From Nodosilinea nodulosa PCC 7104 (GTDB lineage Bacteria; Cyanobacteriota; Cyanobacteriia; Phormidesmidales; Phormidesmidaceae), in the NCBI RefSeq assembly GCF_000309385.1, contig NZ_JH976537.1, positions 461,426-525,425 on the forward strand: a stretch of DNA of 64,000 nucleotides. The letters run 5' to 3'. The notes below the pieces were generated by a model, which was given only the letters and a program-made list of their open reading frames with translations, was not told the DNA's origin and did not search any database. Shown piece by piece: positions 8,458 to 15,829 of the stretch; within the stretch, counting starts at the first letter, position 1, and each line of letters opens with the position of its first letter. Both the position numbers and the translations under genes were made by a program.

Positions 8458-10240
8458 CTGGCAAGTACTTCTGAAACGGCTTAAACAACTGCCCCTCTTC
8501 ATTGGCGTCTTGGCTCCAGCGATAGAACTCGATGAAGTTGAGACGCAGACCGTGGATGGTGCCCGCCATGATGCAGAGGACGAAGTTCATCAGGTGGCCG
8601 AACAGCAAAATCACGAAGGAGAGCAGAATGCCCAGCTCGCCGAAGCTGGCGGCGTCCTGGGAAAGCTGGTTGAAGGTGAGGGCCAGATAGGTACTGGAGA
8701 GGCCGAGGGCAAACAGCCGCAGGTAGCTGAGCACATCGCCGAAGATTTTGGAGGCTTCGGTGAGGCCGTGGAGGCCGCCAAAAAACCACTGGCTGAGACC
8801 TTTGGCGTTGAGCGGGCCGGGGTGGCTGAAGCAAAACACCAGGACCAGCCCCGCCCCTAGCCCCCAAATACCCAGGTGAGACAGGAGCGGCGCCGGGGCC
8901 AGGAAGCCGAAGATCCAGGCGGCGTAGCCGCCGACTACCACCAGCAGCCAGCCCAGGTGCACGTAGAAGGCATGGCCGGGCCAGCGGTGGACCATGCTGA
9001 TCAGGTTGGCGATCGCCACGTGCACCACCCCAATGCCGATGGAGAAGGCCATCAGCTCGTTGAGCTTCTCCAGGTTGGGCTGGAGGATGGCGATTTTTTC
9101 CAGCAGACTGGTGGCAGGGGGCTCAAAGCCGAAGTATTCGCCCATCAGCATGCCGTAGATGCAGGCGCTCAGGGACAGGGCCAGCCACAGCTGCCAAAAC
9201 TGTTTTTTGCCCGATCGCACCAGTCGGCCCCGAAACAGCAGGGCCAGCACCAGCAGAATAACGCCATACCCGGCGTCGGCAATGATCAGGCCAAAGAACA
9301 GCACAAAGCTAACAAAAACCATCGCCGAGGGATCCCAGGTGCGGTAGCCCGGCATGCCGTAGATCTGAATCAGGCTTTCGCCCGGGGCAAAGGTGGAGGA
9401 GTTTTCTAAAAATACCGGCGGATTATCGTCCGGTGCGGGATCCTGAATTTCTAGAGCTAGCCCCAGGCGATCGCCCAGCTGCGCCACCACCTCGGTTTGA
9501 TCCACCGGGCACCAGCCCTGGAGGGCAAAAATACCCGCCTCGTCGTGGGTCATGGCGTTGGCCTGGCCCAGTTCGCTGGCATTTTGGGCATCCAGCAGGT
9601 AGTCGCGCAGGGCCTGGATAAAGCGGGTGGCCCCAATCCGCCGGGTTTCCAGGTTTTCGATGCCGTCTTCCGCATCCTGGAGCTGCTCCTGCAGGTCGGC
9701 CAGGGGCACCGTGGGCAGCTTCAGCGGCTGAATGGGCCAGTCGGGCAGGTCGCTGTGAAGCACCGCCACATAGTAAAAGCGGTGGTCGCGCTTGATCAGC
9801 TGGTAGACGCAGTCCATCGCCGCCAGCTGCCGAAACTGTTTCAGGGTGAGCTGGTAAAAGTAGAACCTGAGGCCGTCCAGACTATCCTCCTCTGGCAGGC
9901 GAAAGTTGCCCCAGGGTTTGAGGGCGTCGATCTGGGTGGAGATGCGATCGCGCTCGTCGATCAGCCGCTCAATATCCGCCTTCAGCTTGAGCACCCGCTC
10001 CACCTGCTGCTGGGGGTTAAAGTGCTTCAGGTGGCGGGCCGGGCGCTGTTTCTGGGGGCAGTCTTCCAGGTACTTCAGGGCCAGTCGGGTGTCCTTGAAG
10101 GGATCTCCGATCAGCGGCGCGGCCTCCGTCTTCAGATCGATCAGGTGCAGCACCCCCAATGCCTGGAGCTGGGTCAGCACCGCCGATTTTTCGGCCAGCG
10201 TGCCCACCACCGTCAGTCGCTTGAGTTTGGCAATGGTCAT
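8450..10240 (-). CDS. ntpI: V/A-type ATP synthase subunit I (stator a-type)
   Basis: A 596-residue protein. The N-terminal half (about residues 1-300) is a soluble domain with coiled-coil segments, including LKADIERLIDERDRISTQID. The C-terminal half has about seven transmembrane helices from MVFVSFVLFFGLIIADAGYG onward and carries the conserved FGDVLSYLRLFALGLS segment, where the Arg facing the rotor ring lies. It forms the ion half-channels and the peripheral stalk attachment. Its start overlaps the stop of subunit D by four bases (ATGA), so the two are probably translationally coupled. It is slightly shorter than the typical 640-660 residues. Confidence 0.92.
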   Translation of the reverse strand: MTIAKLKRLTVVGTLAEKSAVLTQLQALGVLHLIDLKTEAAPLIGDPFKDTRLALKYLEDCPQKQRPARHLKHFNPQQQVERVLKLKADIERLIDERDRISTQIDALKPWGNFRLPEEDSLDGLRFYFYQLTLKQFRQLAAMDCVYQLIKRDHRFYYVAVLHSDLPDWPIQPLKLPTVPLADLQEQLQDAEDGIENLETRRIGATRFIQALRDYLLDAQNASELGQANAMTHDEAGIFALQGWCPVDQTEVVAQLGDRLGLALEIQDPAPDDNPPVFLENSSTFAPGESLIQIYGMPGYRTWDPSAMVFVSFVLFFGLIIADAGYGVILLVLALLFRGRLVRSGKKQFWQLWLALSLSACIYGMLMGEYFGFEPPATSLLEKIAILQPNLEKLNELMAFSIGIGVVHVAIANLISMVHRWPGHAFYVHLGWLLVVVGGYAAWIFGFLAPAPLLSHLGIWGLGAGLVLVFCFSHPGPLNAKGLSQWFFGGLHGLTEASKIFGDVLSYLRLFALGLSSTYLALTFNQLSQDAASFGELGILLSFVILLFGHLMNFVLCIMAGTIHGLRLNFIEFYRWSQDANEEGQLFKPFQKYLPGR

Positions 10241-10902
10241 GGCTGAGCCTCCGCCTCCGCGTAGGCATCGGACGGGTCCGCGCTGGCGGCCGCCTGGCTG
10301 TTGAGGAACGCCTTCTCCAGCTTGGCCTTAGCCAGCTTTGAGCGGCACACAGCCGTGCGTTCAGAATCGGAGATAAACAGCCGAATCTTGCGAATATTTT
10401 CCTTAGCCTCTGGGATAAGCACCTTTTCAAACAGGTTGATCCGCTGGGTTACCTTTTTCAGCGCCTGGCTCATCAGCTGCACCCGCTCCTCTAAAATAGT
10501 GACCTTGAGCTGCTGGCTGGCGGCCTCCTGAAGCGACTCCACCAGGGCGTCGATCCACAGGGGCGATCCCAGCCGGGTGTAGGGGCGCACCTGAAACTGA
10601 ATGTCTCCCAGCACCGGCACCCGCACCCCGGCCACGCTCTCGTGGCGCTTTTCCCACCCCACCAGCGTGACCAGCCTCGACAGCTCCAGGGGCGTGGCGC
10701 TCAGCAGCGCCACCCACGACTGCACTCGGCCCTGGTCCGTAGCGGTTTGTTCCTTGGCGGCGCGGAGCATTTGCTCGGCCCGGTTCACCTCAATCAGGAG
10801 CTGGGTCTTTTTCAGATCTAGTGAGGGTAAAAACCGCTCGTAGACATCGATCTGGTCTTTTTGGGCTTTCAGCGCGCCCTTGTTAAAGGCAATTTTGGCC
10901 AT
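10237..10902 (-). CDS. ntpD: V/A-type ATP synthase subunit D (central stalk)
   Basis: A 221-residue central-shaft subunit. It is predicted mostly helical, with long N- and C-terminal coiled-coil helices (FNKGALKAQKDQIDVYERF and KVTQRINLFEKVLIPEAKEN) that form the antiparallel rotor shaft inside the A3B3 head. The VTQRINLFEKVLIP motif is characteristic of the family. The tail is Ala/Glu-rich. It starts three bases after the subunit B stop and overlaps the start of subunit I. Confidence 0.92.
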   Translation of the reverse strand: MAKIAFNKGALKAQKDQIDVYERFLPSLDLKKTQLLIEVNRAEQMLRAAKEQTATDQGRVQSWVALLSATPLELSRLVTLVGWEKRHESVAGVRVPVLGDIQFQVRPYTRLGSPLWIDALVESLQEAASQQLKVTILEERVQLMSQALKKVTQRINLFEKVLIPEAKENIRKIRLFISDSERTAVCRSKLAKAKLEKAFLNSQAAASADPSDAYAEAEAQP

Positions 10903-10905
10903 GGC

Positions 10906-12285
10906 CTACCGCACCTCCACTAGGTCCACATCCTTAGCCGCCTCGGCAACGGTTATCTCAGCCTCGAGGTCTTCCGCTGCCGCCGCCCTGGGCAAATATT
11001 TCTTGATTAGGTCTTCCTTCATCAGCAGCTCCTCCGGGGAAAAACATTCCGCCAGGGTCTTCCAGCCCAAATTCAGGGCGTCATCGAGGGCAATGTTGAC
11101 GTTAAAGTCCATAAACCGCTCCCGAAACAGCTTGCCAAAGTGCAGCAGCTTTTCATCGGTGTCGCTCAGCTCAAAGGCCAGGGACTGCTTTTTCTCGGCT
11201 TCCTTGGCCCCGGCAAAAAAGCGAATCATGGTGTTGGCGACGGCCCCGTGGTCTTCCCGAGTTTTGGTGCCAATCACCAGCTGCTTCAGGCGGGAGAGGG
11301 AGCCGAAGGGGTCGATGATGCGATCGTGCAGGTAGAACTGCCCTTCGGTAATGAACCCCGTATTGTCGGGCACCGGGTGGGTGACGTCGTCGCCGGGCAT
11401 GGTAGTCACCGTCAGAATGGTCACCGAACCCGCCCCCTTAAAGTCGCAGGCCCGCTCGTAGCGGAAGGCCAGGGTGGAGTACAAATCGCCCATGTAGCCA
11501 CGGTTGGAGGGAATCTGCTCCATGGCGATGCCCACCTCCTTGAGCGCGTCGGCGTAGGCGGTCATGTCGGTCATCAGCACCAGCACCCGGCGGCTGTCTT
11601 CCACCGCAAAGCGCTCCGCCACCGCCAGGGCAATATCGGGGGTCAGCAGGCGCTCTACCACCGAGTCCGAGGCCATGTTGACAAACATCACCGTGCGAGA
11701 AAATACCCCCTGGCTCTGGAAGGTATTCCAGAAGAAGTGATAGTCGTCAAAGGTGAGGCCCATCCCCGCAAACACGATGATGTCGGCGTCGGCCTGAATG
11801 CCGATGCGGGCCAGCAGTTCGTTGTAGGGCTCTCCCGCCACGGTAAAGATGGGGATCTTCTGGCTCTCCACCAGGCAGTTGAACATGTCGATCATCGGGA
11901 TGTTGGTGCGAATCAGGTTGCTCGGCACCACTCGCATCCAGGGGTTAATGCTGGGGCCAGCAATCTCCACCTGGGGCTCCATGGAGAGATCGGGGCCGCC
12001 GTCGATGGGCTGCCCCGCGCCGCTAAACACCCGGCCCAGAATGTTGTCGCTGCAGATTACCTCCATCGGGTGGCCCAGAAACCGGACAGTGGCCCCGGTG
12101 GAGATGCCCTGGCCCCCGGTGAAAACCTGTAGCGTCACCAAATCCCCCTGGAGGCGAATCACCTGGGCGGGGGAGGTGCGGCCATTGGGATTGTTCAGGG
12201 TCGCTAGCTCGCCGTAGCGCACTCCCTTGGCCTTAATTTTGATAATGTCGCCGTTGATCTCAAGAATGCCGGTGTGTTCAATCAT
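10906..12285 (-). CDS. ntpB: V/A-type ATP synthase subunit B
   Basis: A 459-residue regulatory subunit of the A3B3 head. It begins with the beta-barrel segment GILEINGDIIKIKAKG. The nucleotide-binding-like domain lacks a Walker A motif; the equivalent region reads TVAGEPYNELLARI. Also present are the conserved VLVLMTDMTAYADALKEV, PSNRGYMGDLYSTLAFRYERA and GSVTILTVTTMPGDDVTHPVPD segments. Residues are therefore as expected for a non-catalytic V-type B subunit. It lies 60 bases after subunit A. Confidence 0.95.
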   Translation of the reverse strand: MIEHTGILEINGDIIKIKAKGVRYGELATLNNPNGRTSPAQVIRLQGDLVTLQVFTGGQGISTGATVRFLGHPMEVICSDNILGRVFSGAGQPIDGGPDLSMEPQVEIAGPSINPWMRVVPSNLIRTNIPMIDMFNCLVESQKIPIFTVAGEPYNELLARIGIQADADIIVFAGMGLTFDDYHFFWNTFQSQGVFSRTVMFVNMASDSVVERLLTPDIALAVAERFAVEDSRRVLVLMTDMTAYADALKEVGIAMEQIPSNRGYMGDLYSTLAFRYERACDFKGAGSVTILTVTTMPGDDVTHPVPDNTGFITEGQFYLHDRIIDPFGSLSRLKQLVIGTKTREDHGAVANTMIRFFAGAKEAEKKQSLAFELSDTDEKLLHFGKLFRERFMDFNVNIALDDALNLGWKTLAECFSPEELLMKEDLIKKYLPRAAAAEDLEAEITVAEAAKDVDLVEVR

Positions 12286-12345
12286 GGTGATGGTTAGGAT
12301 GTGGCACAGCAGAAGCGCGTTTAGAGTATTTCCCCCGCGGCCAGG

Positions 12346-14157
12346 TCATGCGTTTTGATCCAGGAGGGTCTCCAACTCCTGCTCGTAGCGCTGGTAGTCG
12401 CTGGAGTCGAGGACGGAGTAGTTGAGATTTTTAAACAGGCTGGTGAGTTTGGTAAACAGACCGTAGGCGTCGGGCTTGGTCGCCACCTTAAATTCGGCTT
12501 CCAGCACCTTGAGCACCAGCAAAAAGCTCTGCACCTGTCGGGCCTGGGGGCTGGAGGCATCGACATCGTCGAAGGCATCCTGCTGGAGGTAGGCGTTGTC
12601 GAGGAACTGGGCCTTGAGATAGACGATGTAGTCTTCCAGGGGAATGCCCTCTTCGCCAGTCACCTGCATCATTTGGTTGATAGTATCGCCGGTTTTGAGC
12701 AGCTCCAGGCTGAATTTTACTTTCTCGACCCACTCGGGAGAGAGGTGGGTGCGGAAGTAGTCTTGCAGCTGGTCGAGGTAGCGGGACCAAGAGATCAGCG
12801 GCTCGATCGCCGGGTAGGCCCGCCGGTAGGCCCGGTTGTAGGTGAGGCCCAAAAACACCTTCACCGTGGCGATGGTGGACTGGGTGACGGGCTCCTCGAA
12901 GTTGCCCCCCGCCGGGGAAACATTGCCCAAAATCGTCAGGCTGCCGACGGACCCGTCGCGGGTGCGCAGCACGCCCGCCCGCTCGTACATGCCCTTGATG
13001 CGGGAGTCCAGGTAGGCGGGAAAGGCCTCTTCGCCGGGGATCTCCTCCAAGCGGCCCGAGATCTCCCGCAGCGCCTGGGCCCAGCGGCTGGTGGAGTCGG
13101 CCAAGAGCAGCACCTGAAGCCCCATTTGCCGGTAGTACTCGCCCAGGGTAATGCCGGTGTAGATGGAGGCTTCCCGCGCCGCCACCGGCATGCTGGAGGT
13201 GTTGCAGATAATGATCGTGCGCTCCATCAGGGGACGACCGCTGCGGGGATCGAGCAGGGCCGGAAACTCAGTCAGGGTTTCGACCACCTCCCCGGCTCGC
13301 TCGCCGCAGGCGACGATGATTACCACGTCCACCTCGGAGAATTTGGCGATTAGCTGCTGCAGCACGGTCTTGCCCGCCCCAAACGGGCCGGGCACGCAGG
13401 CGGTGCCCCCCTTGGCCAGGGGAAAGAAGGTGTCGATGATGCGGATGGTGGTGACCAGGGCCTCGCTGGGGTACTGGCGCTCGACCAGGCGGCGATCCTG
13501 CATGTCCTTGGAGAGGGGCACTTTCACCGGCCAGCGCTGGAGCATGGACAGGCGAATGGAGTCGCCGCTGCCGTTTTGCAGGTGCACGACGGGTTCTTCG
13601 ATGCGGAAGCTGCCCTCCTGGATGAAGCTGACCGCCAGCCGGTGGGGCTGGTCGAAGGGCACCATGATCTTGTGGGGAATCTGCCCTTCCATGACGGTGC
13701 CCAGCACGTCTCCGGCCTGCACCGTGTCGCCGACTTTGACCTGGGGGGTAAAGGTCCAGCGGCGATCGCGGTTCAGCGCGTCGAGATAGATGCCCCTGGG
13801 CAGAAAGAAGCCGTGGGTCTGGGCCAGGTCGGCCAGGGGGTTTTGCAGGCCGTCAAAGACCCGCCCCAGCAGCCCCGGCCCCAGTTCCACCGAGAGCAGC
13901 TCGCCGGTACAGACGATGCGATCGCCCACCCGTACCCCTTTGACATCCTCAAACACCTGCATGTCGGCCCGGTTGCCCTGGATGCGGATGACTTCGGCCT
14001 TGAGGGACTGATCCCCCACCGCCAGGTAGGCGACCTCGTTTTTGACCAAATTGCCCTGCTCTAGCTCCAGGGTGACGACGTTGGCATTGACCTCGACCAC
14101 GCGGGCCAGGGCCGATTCTAGCTGCGGAGATTCAGTGGGAATTGCTGTATTAACCAT
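12346..14157 (-). CDS. ntpA: V/A-type ATP synthase catalytic subunit A
   Basis: A 603-residue catalytic subunit starting at ATG 14157, which has AGGA eight bases upstream; an earlier in-frame start at 14202 is less likely. The Walker A motif is GPFGAGKTVLQQ, followed by the catalytic-Glu region CGERAGEVVE and the Walker B region VLLLADSTSRWAQALREIS. The protein also has the insertion domain typical of A subunits (FLPRGIYLDALNRDRRWTF, residues about 125-150) and the PAYLDSRIKGMYERAG segment. Three copies form the ATP-hydrolysing or synthesising sites with subunit B. Confidence 0.95.
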   Translation of the reverse strand: MVNTAIPTESPQLESALARVVEVNANVVTLELEQGNLVKNEVAYLAVGDQSLKAEVIRIQGNRADMQVFEDVKGVRVGDRIVCTGELLSVELGPGLLGRVFDGLQNPLADLAQTHGFFLPRGIYLDALNRDRRWTFTPQVKVGDTVQAGDVLGTVMEGQIPHKIMVPFDQPHRLAVSFIQEGSFRIEEPVVHLQNGSGDSIRLSMLQRWPVKVPLSKDMQDRRLVERQYPSEALVTTIRIIDTFFPLAKGGTACVPGPFGAGKTVLQQLIAKFSEVDVVIIVACGERAGEVVETLTEFPALLDPRSGRPLMERTIIICNTSSMPVAAREASIYTGITLGEYYRQMGLQVLLLADSTSRWAQALREISGRLEEIPGEEAFPAYLDSRIKGMYERAGVLRTRDGSVGSLTILGNVSPAGGNFEEPVTQSTIATVKVFLGLTYNRAYRRAYPAIEPLISWSRYLDQLQDYFRTHLSPEWVEKVKFSLELLKTGDTINQMMQVTGEEGIPLEDYIVYLKAQFLDNAYLQQDAFDDVDASSPQARQVQSFLLVLKVLEAEFKVATKPDAYGLFTKLTSLFKNLNYSVLDSSDYQRYEQELETLLDQNA

Positions 14158-14192
14158 TCCTGGGGCCTGAGTGAGGTGGATGAACAAGCGTA

Positions 14193-14272
14193 GGGTGGGC
14201 ACCGCCCACCCGTGACGTAGGGTGCATTGCTTCGCGTTGGCAAAGCCTCGCCCTTGGCGAAATGCATCCTAC
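14193..14272. repeat. Two hairpins in the 227-bp gap between DUF2764 gene and subunit A
   Basis: The first hairpin has GGGTGGGC (14193-14200) and GCCCACCC (14204-14211), an 8-bp stem with a 3-base loop. The second has GTAGGGTGCATT (14217-14228) and AATGCATCCTAC (14261-14272), one mismatch. The remaining bases to 14384 show no gene. Sequences of the GTAGGGTGCATT type are a known dispersed hairpin class in cyanobacteria. Their position inside the operon may stabilise the mRNA or attenuate transcription between the E/DUF2764 and A-B-D-I-K parts. Confidence 0.75.
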
Positions 14273-14384
14273 ATCACACGAAATTCTCTGTACCAAAAGC
14301 GGTGCATTGCGGCCCAAAGCCCTAACCTGCGCAGAATTGCCAAGCTTGATAGGCCGCGAATGCACCCTGCGATTTATGGGGAAA

Positions 14385-15035
14385 TCAATAGGCATTCTGC
14401 AAGATCTCCCCCACCAGCTGGTCGAAGCGCTGCTGCCCGGCGGCCTGGTCAACCCGGCTCCAGCGAAACAGAATGTCCCAGCGGGCCAGGTAGGCCGCGA
14501 TCGCCTCCAGGGTAAAGGGGTTGTCCCGAGAGATCTGCACCGCATAGTTCCAGCGCACCTCGTCCATGCGGCGCTCTAGCAGCTGCACCTGGCCGGTTTC
14601 CAGGTAGCCCCGCACCTCCGGAATCCAGGCATAGCGGGCGGCCAGACCAAAATCTGGCTGCTGCCAGTTGCGGCGAATCTGCTGGGGCAGGGCGCCAGAG
14701 GGCAGCACCGGGGTCATGCCCAGCAGCCGCTGGCGCAGGGCCGAGACAATTACCAAAATTGCAATGTCGGCCTCAAACAGCTCTTTGATCCGGGGGTGGG
14801 AGATCTGCCCTGCGGCAGCGTCGATCATCTGGGCTACCTGCTCATCGGTGTAGCTGGTAATGGCGTAGAGCTGCTCGTGAAAGTTGACAATCACCCAGAG
14901 CTGCTCCCGGTCTTCTGGAACCAGGGACAGCAGGCGAGACTTGAGCTGGTTGCGGCTGATGGGCAGGCGGTTGAGGGAAAAGTCGTTGCTCAGGAAGGGC
15001 AGGCTGGACACGACACCGTAGTAGGGAAAACTCAT
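14385..15035 (-). CDS. DUF2764 family protein of V-type ATPase operon
   Basis: A 216-residue soluble protein that begins MSFPYYGVVSSLPFL, matching the N-terminus of DUF2764 proteins found second in chlamydial, spirochaetal and Bacteroidetes V-ATPase operons. No membrane segment is present. No subunit C, F or G gene is seen in the operon, so this protein may take over a stalk function, most plausibly that of subunit C; this is inference from gene order only. The gene starts 18 bases after subunit E and is followed by a 227-bp gap with hairpins. Confidence 0.75.
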   Translation of the reverse strand: MSFPYYGVVSSLPFLSNDFSLNRLPISRNQLKSRLLSLVPEDREQLWVIVNFHEQLYAITSYTDEQVAQMIDAAAGQISHPRIKELFEADIAILVIVSALRQRLLGMTPVLPSGALPQQIRRNWQQPDFGLAARYAWIPEVRGYLETGQVQLLERRMDEVRWNYAVQISRDNPFTLEAIAAYLARWDILFRWSRVDQAAGQQRFDQLVGEILQNAY

Positions 15036-15053
15036 CGACCCAGGTACTCCGCT

Positions 15054-15725
15054 CTACACATAGCCTTCTAGCACCGAGCGGAACCGGGGCAGCAGGTATT
15101 GCTCCAGCAGCCGGGCCACCGCCTGGTCGGTCAGGTCAATCAGAATTTGCTCCTCCTCGACCCGCACCTTGAAGCCGCTGAAGTGCTCGTCTGTGGCGGT
15201 GAACTCAATGCCCTCCCGCAGTCCCTCCTGACAGAGGGACAAAATCCAGTTGGCGATCGGCGATTCGCTGCTGGGGGGGGCGCTGGAGCGGCTCTCCGAC
15301 AGCAGCACGGTCAGGGCCTGATCGGCGGAAACCCCCTCGGTTTCTCGCTCACAGACCGCCAGCAGCAGCTTTTGCAAAAAGGCGTCCTGATCAAACTGGG
15401 CGCTGACCTGCCGCCCCAGCACCTCGCTGAACAGCCCGGCAATTTGGTTCTTAAGGGAAATCAGCACATCTCGCGCCGCCAGCCGCAGAGCCTCTTGACC
15501 CACGGTTTTCTCTCGCTCGGCGGCTTCTCTGGCCTCTACTCGAATCCGCTGGGCTTCGGCCTGGGCCTCGGCCACAATTTTACGGGCCTTGGCCTGAGCC
15601 TCTTGAATCAACTGTTGAGACTGACGCTGTCCCGCTTCAATGCCCTGATTTTTTAAGCGGTCAATCAGAGCCTGAACCCCTCTCTCTTCGGGAACTTCAA
15701 CCCCTAGCTGGCTATGGGCGCTCAT
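15054..15725 (-). CDS. ntpE: V/A-type ATP synthase subunit E (peripheral stalk)
   Basis: A 223-residue protein, the first gene of the operon. Residues about 20-85 form a long amphipathic helix rich in Ala/Glu/Arg/Gln (QLIQEAQAKARKIVAEAQAE), the coiled coil of the peripheral stalk. The C-terminal globular domain ends with FSGFKVRVEEEQILIDLTDQAVARLLEQYLLPRF, the head-contact domain. ATG 15725 has AGGGA seven bases upstream. The operon promoter should lie in 15726-15829, shared with the divergent mprF-like gene. Confidence 0.88.
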   Translation of the reverse strand: MSAHSQLGVEVPEERGVQALIDRLKNQGIEAGQRQSQQLIQEAQAKARKIVAEAQAEAQRIRVEAREAAEREKTVGQEALRLAARDVLISLKNQIAGLFSEVLGRQVSAQFDQDAFLQKLLLAVCERETEGVSADQALTVLLSESRSSAPPSSESPIANWILSLCQEGLREGIEFTATDEHFSGFKVRVEEEQILIDLTDQAVARLLEQYLLPRFRSVLEGYV

Positions 15726-15829
15726 TCAATATCCCTTTAAAGCTAGTTATTTAATTGGCTAACGCTTGACTCTAGCCTTTGGCCTACAGTACGACCTCAG
15801 CCATAAAAAGGCAAAGACTAATCTAAGGG

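Noticed and set aside
8283..8474. Plus-strand open frame of repeated Gly/Lys/Val residues
   Set aside because: It is a translation of the G-rich simple repeat and lacks any conserved feature.
11140..12132. Long plus-strand open frame opposite V-ATPase subunit B
   Set aside because: The minus strand encodes a well-conserved B subunit; the antisense frame shows no conserved feature.
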